The notes beneath the pieces were generated by a model that did not search any database, had not been told where the DNA came from, and worked only from the letters and a program-made list of their open reading frames with translations. Below, one piece after another: positions 32,952 to 40,362 of a DNA stretch of 41,078 nucleotides (the first letter of the stretch is position 1; each line of letters begins with the position of its first letter). Source of the stretch: a virus; IMG/VR virus record IMGVR_UViG_3300046520_000114, positions 1-41,078 of that record. One strand, given 5' to 3'. A program made the position numbers and the translations under genes.

Positions 32952-33885
32952 CAAGCACCTCCTCGGCGTCGACGTCGATGACGTTGGGATCAATCGCGGC
33001 GTCCTCAGCCATCAGCTCGGCCAAGATTCGCGCGTTGCGCTGCTCAATGGTCTCAGGCCCTGTAGCCTGCTTGCTGGCCATCTCGATGAACCTGTCGATG
33101 TGATCTGCGTCACGCAAAATCAACCCAAGGGCGTTGTACTTGGTCCGTCCCGCGTATTCGCCGCGGGCCATGTGGAAGTCCGACTTCGAGCAGCCAAGGA
33201 TTGCCTCGCACAACTGGCGTGGCTCGTAGAGCTTGAGCGCGGCCTTGATCGCCTTCTTGCGTTTGTCGTCCAGCTGGGCCCTCGGTGACTCCATGGTTTT
33301 TTGCCAGTAAGCGAATATCGTCGCGACGACATCGGCGTCGGGCGGCGCACCGCGGCGCTCGACAAGTGTTTGTTCCTGCGCTTGTTCCTGCTTCTGTTCT
33401 TGTTCCTGTTCCTGCTCTTGGCTTACAAGGGGCTTCGAAGGGGCCTCCGAGGGGGCATCTCCGCCCCTTCTCGCCGACATGCAGAACGCTTTCGCGTACA
33501 TGTCGAAAAACGCTGACAAATATGGGTTTTCAGGCAGGGAGTTATACTCGCTTTGAACACCCTTGATGCGCAGATCCTTGTCCTTCAAGTGGTCGGCGAT
33601 CTGGAAGCGCGCCATCTCGACCACCCAGACCATCTCGCTGTCCTCATCGTAGTGGCAAAAACCAGCTTCGATACACCCTGAAAGCCCCTTCGAAGCCCCT
33701 TCCATGCCCAGCCCGGTTTCGTGAGCGATGTATGCCTTGGGTACGTAGTACAGCCCAAGCATGTTGGCATGCGGCCCAGTGAGCAGGTACAGGGCCACCA
33801 TCTGAGCCTCCAGGCCATGCTTTCGCAAGGCCTTGCCCGTTTTGCCGATCCAAAACTGAGGGCTTACTTTGGAGTAGTCGCGCAT
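32941..33885 (-). CDS. Replication initiator-like protein with Glu-Gln repeats
   Basis: A 314-residue protein. Residues 1-130 form a probable winged-helix region (QMVALYLLTGPHANMLGLYYVPKAYIAHETGL) typical of phage replisome organisers. Residues about 145-170 are an EQ-repeat linker (QEQEQEQEQKQEQAQEQ). The C-terminal region (YWQKTMESPRAQLDDKRKKAIKAALKLYEP) resembles DNA-binding C-terminal parts of O-like or DnaD-like proteins. As in lambda, the origin may lie inside this gene. An 18-bp inverted repeat occurs in it. Coupled to the next replication gene. Confidence 0.6.
   Translation of the reverse strand: MRDYSKVSPQFWIGKTGKALRKHGLEAQMVALYLLTGPHANMLGLYYVPKAYIAHETGLGMEGASKGLSGCIEAGFCHYDEDSEMVWVVEMARFQIADHLKDKDLRIKGVQSEYNSLPENPYLSAFFDMYAKAFCMSARRGGDAPSEAPSKPLVSQEQEQEQEQKQEQAQEQTLVERRGAPPDADVVATIFAYWQKTMESPRAQLDDKRKKAIKAALKLYEPRQLCEAILGCSKSDFHMARGEYAGRTKYNALGLILRDADHIDRFIEMASKQATGPETIEQRNARILAELMAEDAAIDPNVIDVDAEEVLDAA
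33427..33701. repeat. 18-bp inverted repeat pair within the initiator gene
   Basis: AAGGGGCTTCGAAGGGGC at 33427-33444 and GCCCCTTCGAAGCCCCTT at 33684-33701 are exact reverse complements over 18 bp. Each has a CTTCGAAG palindrome at its centre. Between them lies a stretch with repeated TGTTCC-type hexamers (33366-33420) that encodes the EQ linker. Such repeats inside an initiator gene can be part of a replication origin. Confidence 0.6.
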
Positions 33886-33907
33886 TTCTTTGTCCTAGCT
33901 GAGGTGT

Positions 33908-34621
33908 TCACGAAGGCGTGCGCTCAATGACGCGGGAACCAGATGCGTCGTGCACGACCAAGGCCGGCGCCTTGCGCTTCATAGTGCCGTCAGGCTGGCG
34001 GTAGTAGGTCGACACTCCGTGGAAGATGCCCCCAGGCGCGAAGGCTTCATCGAAAATCTTTTCCGATGCCGCCCGCCCCTCCCGCGTCTCGCGCATGACT
34101 CTGATGATCTCGGCGTTTACGGCGGCGTGCAGCGGCCGATCGTTGAACTCGTCGTGCCGATGGGCCGCAGAGTCCTCGACGCAGTACACGCCGATCAGCT
34201 CTACCAGCCCGATGTCTGGCTCGGGCAGCTCGCCCGTGTCGACTGGGTTGCAGTTCAACAGTTCCAGGCGCTGCTCCATCGTGGTCATGGCGTCGATCCG
34301 CGGCGCCATGTCGATGATGATGCAGCCTAGCGCTTGCTGGCATTCGCGCGAAACCCGCCAGCACGCCTTCAGAGCCTCGACGTGCTTTTCCATCTCTTGC
34401 AAACGATGCCTGTCGAATGGCGAGCCCTCCAGGCGTTTGGCCGCCCGCTTAGCACGTACGAGGCTTACTCGTCCCTCGGAGATGTTGCGGTAGTTTTCAC
34501 GCACGAAATGGCGCACAAGCGAAAACGACACAAGCGCGCTCTTCTCATTCCGGAAGGCGCCGTTGTCGATCGCCTGCTTCATCCGCGTCGCCATCCCTAC
34601 GGTTTTCCTGTTGGTCTGCAT
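33908..34621 (-). CDS. Early protein of unknown function
   Basis: A 237-residue, mainly helical protein (MQTNRKTVGMATRMKQAIDNGAFRNEKSA start). It contains a long charged helix region (RVSLVRAKRAAKRLEGSPFDRHRLQEMEKHVEALKACW) and an acidic C-terminal half. AAAGGAC precedes the ATG. Located between the cro-like gene and the initiator in the early operon. The family is not recognised; a role in replication or early takeover is possible from position only. Confidence 0.55.
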   Translation of the reverse strand: MQTNRKTVGMATRMKQAIDNGAFRNEKSALVSFSLVRHFVRENYRNISEGRVSLVRAKRAAKRLEGSPFDRHRLQEMEKHVEALKACWRVSRECQQALGCIIIDMAPRIDAMTTMEQRLELLNCNPVDTGELPEPDIGLVELIGVYCVEDSAAHRHDEFNDRPLHAAVNAEIIRVMRETREGRAASEKIFDEAFAPGGIFHGVSTYYRQPDGTMKRKAPALVVHDASGSRVIERTPS

Positions 34622-34712
34622 GGTACTGTCCTTTGATTACGTCAAAATTTGGGCGTAAAGAGTCCCAGCGCCTGCCGGGTAAGCGGAAAGCGTTATATTC
34701 TTCTTAATGTGC

Positions 34713-34910
34713 TTACTCGGGCTGCGCGGCTTCTGCGGGCGAAACGAACAAGTCGGGCCTGATGACCTCGATGAACATCATCCTCGGCCGTGGTATTCCC
34801 GCCCGGCGCCACTGCGACACCGCAGCATCGGTGACCTTGCAGAGCTTCGCTACTTCTGACGTCCCGCCCAAGGCGTCAATGATTTCATCAGGCGAATTGA
34901 TTTGGCTCAT
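34713..34910 (-). CDS. Cro-like HTH regulator, YdaS type
   Basis: A 65-residue protein from ATG 34910 (MSQINSPDEIIDALGGTSEVAKLCKVTDAAVSQWRRAGIP). The compact HTH with recognition helix AAVSQWRR is typical of YdaS/Cro-type antirepressors. It is first in the minus-strand early operon and divergent from the repressor gene, as Cro is in lambda. It probably competes with the repressor at the intervening operators. No clear ribosome binding site is visible. Confidence 0.8.
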   Translation of the reverse strand: MSQINSPDEIIDALGGTSEVAKLCKVTDAAVSQWRRAGIPRPRMMFIEVIRPDLFVSPAEAAQPE

Positions 34911-34917
34911 GTTTGTA

Positions 34918-34983
34918 ATTTTAGCGCACTTAAAAATTAAGCGCACCAAAATTGTTGTGTCGAAACGGTTGTGGTGTTAAGCT
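34918..34983. promoter_or_regulatory. Divergent repressor/cro promoter region with two operators
   Basis: Two copies of the 14-bp operator-like sequence TTAAGCGCACTTAA occur: TTTAGCGCACTTAA at 34920-34933 and TTAAGCGCACCAAA at 34937-34950, 17 bp apart. On the minus strand TAAAAT (34923-34918) is a candidate -10 for the cro-like gene. On the plus strand TTGTGT (34955-34960), 17 bp and TAAGCT (34978-34983) would start the repressor mRNA at or next to its ATG, i.e. leaderless, as in lambda cI from PRM. Confidence 0.65.
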
Positions 34984-34989
34984 GGCTTA

Positions 34990-35670
34990 ATGGACTGGCA
35001 CAAACGACTAACACAGGCTCGGACTGTGAAGAACCTACGGAAGACCGAACTGGCTAAGCTGGTCGGGGTTTCGCCTGCTACAGTGACGATGTGGGAGAGT
35101 GGGAAAACAAAGAAAATCGAAGGCACCAATCTTGTTAGGGTTTGCGACCTCTTGGGCATAAGTCCGGCTTGGCTGCTTGGCGAGGAAGACGAATCTGATG
35201 ATGCCTGGTTTTGGCAGAACTACTCCCATGGCGCAGACGGAAAAGAGTTATGGCCACTCGAAGTCGTTCGTTTTATCCCGGATGATGCACCGCAAGGTTA
35301 TCGGGTTGAGCCGGAGCGTGAACTTGAGTCACGAAGTCTTTTTGCTCTTCGGATGCAGTGGTTTCAGGTCAATGACCTATCTCCAGACTTTGTATCTGTG
35401 ATGAGGGTACGGTCGCTGGATATGGAACCAGCCATCGCGTTTGGCGACATCATCGTCTTAGACAGATGGCACCGAGACATTAAAGATGGGGCCGTCTATC
35501 TCCTAATCTATGAAGGGACAATTTTGCTACGCCGTCTCCAGCGGGACAGTGGGGAGTGGTGGCTTACATCTGATCATGAGGATCAGCGTCGACATGCACG
35601 CAAGCTTTACCGGCCAGAAGACGTCAAAATAATAGGAAAGGTTGTTCTAAGGCAGACTGAGAGAATCTAG
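34990..35670 (+). CDS. Phage repressor, HTH plus S24-like domain, catalytic residues lost
   Basis: A 226-residue CI-type repressor. The HTH is at residues 4-66 (ELAKLVGVSPATVTMWESGK). The C-terminal LexA/S24-like fold starts near 130 (MRVRSLDMEPAIAFGDIIVLD). The position of the catalytic Ser (usually in DSMEP) is D144, and the Lys position (usually VKRL) is R181 in LLRRL. No Ala-Gly cleavage site is obvious. It should repress early promoters and keep the prophage silent, but self-cleavage looks unlikely. It has no ribosome binding site, fitting a leaderless mRNA. Confidence 0.85.
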   Translation: MDWHKRLTQARTVKNLRKTELAKLVGVSPATVTMWESGKTKKIEGTNLVRVCDLLGISPAWLLGEEDESDDAWFWQNYSHGADGKELWPLEVVRFIPDDAPQGYRVEPERELESRSLFALRMQWFQVNDLSPDFVSVMRVRSLDMEPAIAFGDIIVLDRWHRDIKDGAVYLLIYEGTILLRRLQRDSGEWWLTSDHEDQRRHARKLYRPEDVKIIGKVVLRQTERI

Positions 35671-35686
35671 CCCAGCTCACCGACCC

Positions 35687-35712
35687 ACCCGCCTCCGAGC
35701 GGGTATTTTTTT
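35687..35712 (+). terminator. Terminator after the repressor gene
   Basis: ACCCGC-6-nt loop-GCGGGT is a perfect 6-bp stem followed by ATTTTTTT. It lies 17 bp past the repressor stop and separates it from the next plus-strand operon. Confidence 0.85.
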
Positions 35713-35728
35713 GTTGACTCAAATTTTT

Positions 35729-35779
35729 TTAAGCGCACTGAAAATAATACTTGCATATGTTTTTAAGTGCGCTTAATAT
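35729..35779 (+). promoter_or_regulatory. Early plus-strand promoter with two repressor operators
   Basis: A good sigma70-type promoter is visible: TTGCAT at 35751-35756, 17-bp spacer and TAATAT at 35774-35779. The near-perfect palindrome TTAAGTGCGCTTAA (35763-35776) covers the spacer and -10. A second operator TTAAGCGCACTGAA is at 35729-35742. Both match the two sites at the repressor/cro region, so the repressor very likely shuts this operon down. Confidence 0.8.
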
Positions 35780-35814
35780 TGCACTCATCGGAAGCCTCCT
35801 GCCTATGAGGAATT

Positions 35815-36129
35815 ATGAGCGCACCACATCACGTAGCACGAAGCATTCAGACACTTAAGCTACCCCTCGCCTACAGCTCGCACCGCCAGATCATCGATGC
35901 GGATCGCAATCTGGTTATCGAGGTGTTTTCAGGCGGGCCGGGCATCGATGCCGCCGACCAGCTCCAAGACCTAGTTGTCGTGGCGTGCAATTCCTATTCG
36001 CTGATGGTGGACGCATTGAAAGCCGCCGACGATCTGTCGCGCATTGGCCTGCTCAACGCTCCGGACGGCGAAATCGAGCGCGTGAACGGATTGCGCCGCA
36101 TAGCCCTTGCCGCAGCAGGTGTCGCATGA
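35815..36129 (+). CDS. Small early protein, unknown
   Basis: A 104-residue protein (MSAPHHVARSIQTLKLPLAYSSHRQIIDADRNLVIEVFSG). The segment VIDADG-like RQIIDADRNLVIEV resembles small phage early proteins of unknown function. It is first in the repressor-controlled operon and has GAGGAATT before the ATG. It overlaps the antirepressor gene by ATGA. Confidence 0.6.
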   Translation: MSAPHHVARSIQTLKLPLAYSSHRQIIDADRNLVIEVFSGGPGIDAADQLQDLVVVACNSYSLMVDALKAADDLSRIGLLNAPDGEIERVNGLRRIALAAAGVA

Positions 36130-36950
36130 ACGCCCTCTCGCTCTTCCGATTTGAAGACAAGAAGTCGATTCGCGTCATTGAGATAGATGGTGCGCTGCAC
36201 TTCGTCGCGGCTGATGTCGCTGATGCATTGGATTACACCGCGACAGGCAATCTGTTTGGGCACGTCCCGAAGAAGTGGAAGGGTCTTAAACCGGTTACCA
36301 CCCCCGGCGGAGTGCAGCAGATGCTTGCCCTGGCTGAGCCGGGCCTGTATTTCTTCCTCGGTCGCTCGGACAAACTGAAGGCCTTGCCGTTCCAGATGTG
36401 GCTCGCCGAGGACGTCATGCCGTCGATCCGCAAGACTGGTAGCTACATCGCAGCCCCACATAAAGCCGCTGTTGCGACGCCGGACTTCGACGATCCGGTG
36501 GCCATGGCTCGCGCTTGGGCTGACGCCAAAGAAGAAGCTCGAAACGAATCGGCGAAGGCAGAACAGCTGGAGCATCAGGTGGCAGAGCTGGTACCGGCCG
36601 CTGCCGGCCTTGAGCGGATCGCCAGCGCTGAGGGCGCCATGTGCGTCACCGATGCAGCCAAGACGCTGCAAATGCAGCCGCATAAACTGCGCGACGCCCT
36701 GCTCGAAATGAAGTGGATGTATCGCCGCCAGGGCAAAGGCGGATACGTCGCCTATCAGGACAAGATTCACACCGGCTACCTGAAGCACAAGGTTGGCCAG
36801 TATCAGGACCCGGAAACAGGTGAGCACAAGACCAACCCTCAGGTGCTCGTTACCAGCAAGGGCTTGGCCCAGCTGTCGAAGCTGCTCGGTGCTTCCCTCA
36901 TCTCGCCGTCGGCGGTGAGCTCGGGGCGAAGTCCGATCCGACTGAACTAA
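36126..36950 (+). CDS. ant: Phage antirepressor, BRO-N plus KilAC domains
   Basis: A 274-residue protein from ATG 36126. Residues 5-105 are a BRO-N domain (VIEIDGALHFVAADVADALDY...EPGLYFFLGRSDKLKALPFQMWLAEDVMPSIRKTGSY). A charged coiled coil follows at 125-155. Residues 158-260 form a KilAC/ANT domain (ERIASAEGAMCVTDAAKTLQMQPHKLRDALLEMKW). Proteins of this type bind and inactivate phage repressors. It lies in an operon with the same operators as the repressor, suggesting a feedback switch. The repressor's apparent loss of catalytic residues makes this gene more important for induction. Confidence 0.9.
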   Translation: MNALSLFRFEDKKSIRVIEIDGALHFVAADVADALDYTATGNLFGHVPKKWKGLKPVTTPGGVQQMLALAEPGLYFFLGRSDKLKALPFQMWLAEDVMPSIRKTGSYIAAPHKAAVATPDFDDPVAMARAWADAKEEARNESAKAEQLEHQVAELVPAAAGLERIASAEGAMCVTDAAKTLQMQPHKLRDALLEMKWMYRRQGKGGYVAYQDKIHTGYLKHKVGQYQDPETGEHKTNPQVLVTSKGLAQLSKLLGASLISPSAVSSGRSPIRLN

Positions 36951-36977
36951 CCCAGCACCACCCCTAGAAACAACGAA

Positions 36978-37006
36978 GCCACCCGGTGTTCTCAGCACCG
37001 GATGGC
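36978..37006 (+). promoter_or_regulatory. Intercistronic hairpin without U tract
   Basis: GCCA-C-CCGGTG and CACCGG-A-TGGC pair with one internal mismatch around a 7-nt loop (TTCTCAG). It lies in the 87-bp gap between the antirepressor and the next gene. Without a U run it is more likely an RNA processing, stability or rho-related element than an intrinsic terminator. Confidence 0.45.
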
Positions 37007-37037
37007 CCCTTACGCCCTAAAACTTTAAGGAAAGACT

Positions 37038-37406
37038 ATGGCGAATCATGATGATAGCAGCAAAGCAACGTCCAGCGCAATGTGTAATCAAGCGCTTGAT
37101 CCGTGTCACAAGCGTTTCTCTTGGCTGCCCGCCGGCCTCGAGGGGAGCGCAGATGCTCAATACGCGGCCACTGTCGTTGACCTCACTCGCGGCACCTTCG
37201 TGATTGCGACCATCCTGCGTCAGCACCTGGTCGACCTGAATGCGGCCGCAAGCAGTGCCGGCGCTTCCGTGAAGACGCTGCTGAACGCGAACGACATGCT
37301 CGATCTGGCCGCACTGATGGAGGTATCGCTCGGAGCCCTGCGCGAGATGACCGGCACCAAGCTCGAAAGCATCGACAACACGGCTTCGAAAGGACAGCAA
37401 GCATGA
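37038..37406 (+). CDS. Early protein of unknown function
   Basis: A 122-residue protein (MANHDDSSKATSSAMCNQALDP). The C-terminal two thirds are Ala/Leu-rich helices (VIATILRQHLVDLNAAASSAGASVKTLLNANDMLDLAALMEV). AAGGAAAG precedes the ATG. It overlaps the next gene by 4 bp (ATGA). Its helical content and position recur in the two following genes, suggesting a small family of related early proteins. Confidence 0.55.
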   Translation: MANHDDSSKATSSAMCNQALDPCHKRFSWLPAGLEGSADAQYAATVVDLTRGTFVIATILRQHLVDLNAAASSAGASVKTLLNANDMLDLAALMEVSLGALREMTGTKLESIDNTASKGQQA

Positions 37407-37726
37407 ACACGCACACCAACGAAAACACCGATCAAGGCGCAGAAAAGCCGCTGCCGCTGTTCGCCCCCTTCCAGTGGCTCGGCCCGTTGGGGCAGCGCGA
37501 CCCATACGATCTGCTGACCGATGTGCGCGACCTCGCCGCCGGCGTTACCGTGGCCCTGCAGATGGTCGAGCGCTCGAACATGCAGGAAGAGACTGGCAAT
37601 GCACCGCTGTTCGACCTCGATACGAAGTATCGCCTCACTCGCATGTCGATCGCAGCGATGCGCTGCATCGAGGAGCGTATCGACGCCCACTTCGACACCA
37701 TGGGCCAGCAAGGGAGCAAAGCATGA
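37403..37726 (+). CDS. Early protein of unknown function
   Basis: A 107-residue protein (MNTHTNENTDQGAEKPLPLFAPFQWLGPLG) with helical C-terminus (YRLTRMSIAAMRCIEERIDAHFD). Overlaps both neighbours by 4 bp at ATGA junctions, so translation is coupled across three genes. No motif assigns a function. Confidence 0.55.
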   Translation: MNTHTNENTDQGAEKPLPLFAPFQWLGPLGQRDPYDLLTDVRDLAAGVTVALQMVERSNMQEETGNAPLFDLDTKYRLTRMSIAAMRCIEERIDAHFDTMGQQGSKA

Positions 37727-38112
37727 GCGCGAATAATCCTGAGTTTAAGCACGTCGACGGCGCCCCCTACGAACTGCCGGATCTGATCAAGCGCTTGGGC
37801 GATGTGAGTTTTTCGACGCCTCTGCCCCAGGAGCGGCTGGACATGGTCGACGCCATCAAAACGCATGCTCGCAACGTACAGGAGCTCATTCTCGACGGCA
37901 TCGAGTCGGTCGGTCACCTGATGACTCTGGTCGGGTGCGGCGACCTTGAAGTGGAGAACGGCCACATCACGCAGCTGGGAGCACTCCTGAAGCATCTGGC
38001 CAGCGAAACGAACTTCTTACGCGCTACCGAAGGAGACATGCACCAGATCATCAAGGAACAACAAGACCTGCGGGCGGCCGGCAAAAAGGCGGCGGCGGGC
38101 AAGGACAAATAA
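37723..38112 (+). CDS. Early protein of unknown function
   Basis: A 129-residue protein from ATG 37723 (MSANNPEFKHVDGAPYELPDLIKRLGD); longer in-frame sequence upstream overlaps the previous gene and is not native. Helical with a basic C-terminal tail (AAGKKAAAGKDK) that could bind nucleic acid. Third of three coupled small genes after the antirepressor. Confidence 0.55.
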   Translation: MSANNPEFKHVDGAPYELPDLIKRLGDVSFSTPLPQERLDMVDAIKTHARNVQELILDGIESVGHLMTLVGCGDLEVENGHITQLGALLKHLASETNFLRATEGDMHQIIKEQQDLRAAGKKAAAGKDK

Positions 38113-38137
38113 GCAATCACAAACAGGAAGCAGAGAC

Positions 38138-39058
38138 ATGGAAAAGAACGAATTCTCGGCGGCGCCTAGTACCATTGCCGGCGTCGATTTGAAGCACCTC
38201 GACCGCGAGCTGCGGGAAACGACGCAAAACGACTGCGATCGCGACCCTGCCGATGTCGCCACCGATGCGCTCACGGTGATCGCTGAATTACTGGCTGGTC
38301 GAGCCAGCGCTGTACGCTCGGTCGACACATCGTCGGCCATGTCGACCGTCTCCGCTAAAGCGGGAACGCCATCGGTGCCCCCAAAAGCTGTCGACTCCGC
38401 GACGCATTCAGAGATCATGCGTACCGTAGGAAGTTTGGCCTCTTCGCCACTGCCGCGCGCCGCCCCTGCACGGCCCGGGTTCACGTTCGACCTGAGCGAA
38501 CTACAGCCGGGCGAACTGTACGTCGGCGTCGTGAGATCTGGCGGGATCTCCCGGCACCTGATCTTGCTGCCGGCCGAGGCCAGCGGCGTCAGCTGGCAGC
38601 AGGCCAAGACCTTCGCCGCCGCCGTCGGTGGGGAGCTGCCTGACATGGGCGATTTCGACGTCCTTCTGCAGAACGCACAGCACGAGTTCGCAGAGGACGA
38701 TTCGTACTGGTCAAGCGAGTGGCTGAATAAGCAAGAGGCTCTTTACCTCGACTTCGGGCCTCACCCCTTCAGGGACTGGGATTCGGTCGACGCCCTCATG
38801 CGGGCGCGCGCTGTGCGCCGTACTTTTGCAGGCCTGGAGCAAGCGGTTCTCCTCAATTGGGGAGCGCACATCAAAAGGATGCGCGAGGCTGCAGGTTTGA
38901 CGGAAGACCAATTAGCGGAATTGGTCGATGTTACGCCCGATGTGGTTCGCCGCTGGGAGGGCGGCGAGGTGCGCACGATCGACGGCCCGCTCCTGATGCA
39001 GATTTGCGCGGCGCTGAACGTCGATCCAGGCTGGCTGCTGGGTGCCGATGATGAGTGA
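38138..39058 (+). CDS. DUF1566-like domain fused to a repressor-type HTH
   Basis: A 306-residue protein with a rare combination. Residues 1-110 are low-complexity. Residues about 125-232 resemble phage DUF1566/Lcl proteins (GELYVGVVRSGGISRHLILLP, then SWQQAKTFAAAVGGELP, then SYWSSEWL). Residues 240-303 form an XRE-type HTH (WGAHIKRMREAAGLTEDQLAELVDV ... VRRWEGGE). This HTH matches the repressor's own HTH in length, ID/EG insertion, conserved Cys and the ending WLLG-DE. It probably binds DNA or the repressor; the ligand or role of the DUF1566 part is unknown. It has AGGAAG before the ATG. Confidence 0.7.
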   Translation: MEKNEFSAAPSTIAGVDLKHLDRELRETTQNDCDRDPADVATDALTVIAELLAGRASAVRSVDTSSAMSTVSAKAGTPSVPPKAVDSATHSEIMRTVGSLASSPLPRAAPARPGFTFDLSELQPGELYVGVVRSGGISRHLILLPAEASGVSWQQAKTFAAAVGGELPDMGDFDVLLQNAQHEFAEDDSYWSSEWLNKQEALYLDFGPHPFRDWDSVDALMRARAVRRTFAGLEQAVLLNWGAHIKRMREAAGLTEDQLAELVDVTPDVVRRWEGGEVRTIDGPLLMQICAALNVDPGWLLGADDE

Positions 39059-39099
39059 CGGCCATCACAAATCAACCACCACTTTTTCGGAGGATGCCA

Positions 39100-39336
39100 A
39101 TGGCAAAAGCTAACCCCAAAGCCTACTTCCCGGGAAGCATCGCGCAGATCAGCTACAGGAAGGTCGACAAGACGGCCCTGACGTGGCGGCAGCACCGGCC
39201 ATTCTTCGACACCTGGAAGGAAGCGCACGACCACATGCTGTTCGAAGCCGAAAAGCACCTGAAGCAAGCGCAGGCCCGATTGAACAGCGCGATCAACCAC
39301 CACTTGAAAGTGGCGGCAATGAAGGAACCGAAATGA
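39100..39336 (+). CDS. Small early protein, unknown
   Basis: A 78-residue protein from ATG 39100 (MAKANPKAYFPGSIAQISY), with GGAGGA just upstream. The in-frame extension to 39055 begins before this site and is less likely. The C-terminal half is helical and charged (DHMLFEAEKHLKQAQARLNSAI). It overlaps the next gene by ATGA. Confidence 0.6.
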   Translation: MAKANPKAYFPGSIAQISYRKVDKTALTWRQHRPFFDTWKEAHDHMLFEAEKHLKQAQARLNSAINHHLKVAAMKEPK

Positions 39337-40349
39337 ATCAGACAGAGCAGAGCCAGTCCGCCCGGGTGAGTGACACGACATTCGCACGGGAGATGTGGCG
39401 GTACAGTGAGCGGGGCAACGTCGAAGGTGCAAAAAACGTGCGCGAGATGTGGAAGAACAGCAAGATGAGCGAAGGATACGCTACCCCCGCAGGACCTCTA
39501 TCCATCCATGAGATCAATGCGTTTGCCGAAAAGGCCGGTGACGATATGGTCGGATTTGCTCGCTCGATAGAGCGCGCCGCGCTGATCAAGGCTTATACCC
39601 TGCTGCCGGAGTTGCGCCAGGCTGCGGAGGCAAAACATCATCGTCGATATTTTGGCAATGGTGTGAACTGGGGTCTGATCACCTACAGCGGAGCGATCTT
39701 GGCGCTTGCATTGGGCCAGGCGCCCAATGACACCGAGGAGGAGGTTCCCGCGAAACCGGTTAAGCCGCGCAGGGGCTCCGAGATCGCGAAACTCGAGCGG
39801 GAATCTGCGGCAGACGTCCTCCGTCCGAAGTTCGAGGCCTGGGCCGGTCAGCGTCAATTCGATCTGCGCCGGCAGGAGGACGGCTATACCAACATGGTGA
39901 CGGCTTACTGCTGGATGGGATGGCTTGCTGCCGGCCAGGCGCAGGACGAGACGAAAGGTGCAGGAGCAGCGCAAACCTGCAGGAGTAGCGAAAAGGTGCA
40001 GGTGGTGCATGAGCAGAACGGCGATCCCCTCGCTCCGCGGTCGACTCAGAGCGAGGCAAGCGACGCTCTGCAGCTCGATGAGAGCGAGCCAACGGGTGCT
40101 CTTGTGTCGAACGGACGCGCGTTTAGCCAAGCGATGCGAAAGGTTGCAGAAGCCAACGAGAATCACCGTGTACTCAGCGAAGTGCTGGAGACGATGCTTT
40201 GGCTATATAGGCGCCTGCCGCATTGCTATGGCCGTCCACCAACGGTGGAGCAACCCATCCTGGCGCTAGCAGAAGCCACAAGGACCGATGTTGCCGATTG
40301 CTTGGCCGAGCGCGGGCCTCATCCGTTGGCATCGAGCGGGAACAACTGA
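39333..40349 (+). CDS. Early protein of unknown function
   Basis: A 338-residue protein from ATG 39333 (MNQTEQSQSARVSDTTFAREMWRYS); the reading to 39183 overlaps the preceding gene. It has helical, charged regions, a central segment (SEIAKLERESAADVLRPKFEAWAGQRQFDLRRQ) and a C-terminal helical part (VLSEVLETMLWLYRRLPHC). No known family. It lies directly before the excisionase, and its position may place it in recombination or early takeover functions. Confidence 0.55.
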   Translation: MNQTEQSQSARVSDTTFAREMWRYSERGNVEGAKNVREMWKNSKMSEGYATPAGPLSIHEINAFAEKAGDDMVGFARSIERAALIKAYTLLPELRQAAEAKHHRRYFGNGVNWGLITYSGAILALALGQAPNDTEEEVPAKPVKPRRGSEIAKLERESAADVLRPKFEAWAGQRQFDLRRQEDGYTNMVTAYCWMGWLAAGQAQDETKGAGAAQTCRSSEKVQVVHEQNGDPLAPRSTQSEASDALQLDESEPTGALVSNGRAFSQAMRKVAEANENHRVLSEVLETMLWLYRRLPHCYGRPPTVEQPILALAEATRTDVADCLAERGPHPLASSGNN

Positions 40350-40362
40350 AATGGAGCGAACA

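Noticed and set aside
33366-33420. TGTTCC-type repeats as a CRISPR or transposon repeat
   Set aside because: The repeats are short, tandem and in frame, encoding the Glu-Gln linker. They are noted only as a possible part of an origin.
35680-36130. LexA box controlling the antirepressor operon
   Set aside because: No CTG-N10-CAG palindrome of good quality was seen at the promoter; only the 14-bp phage operator is present.
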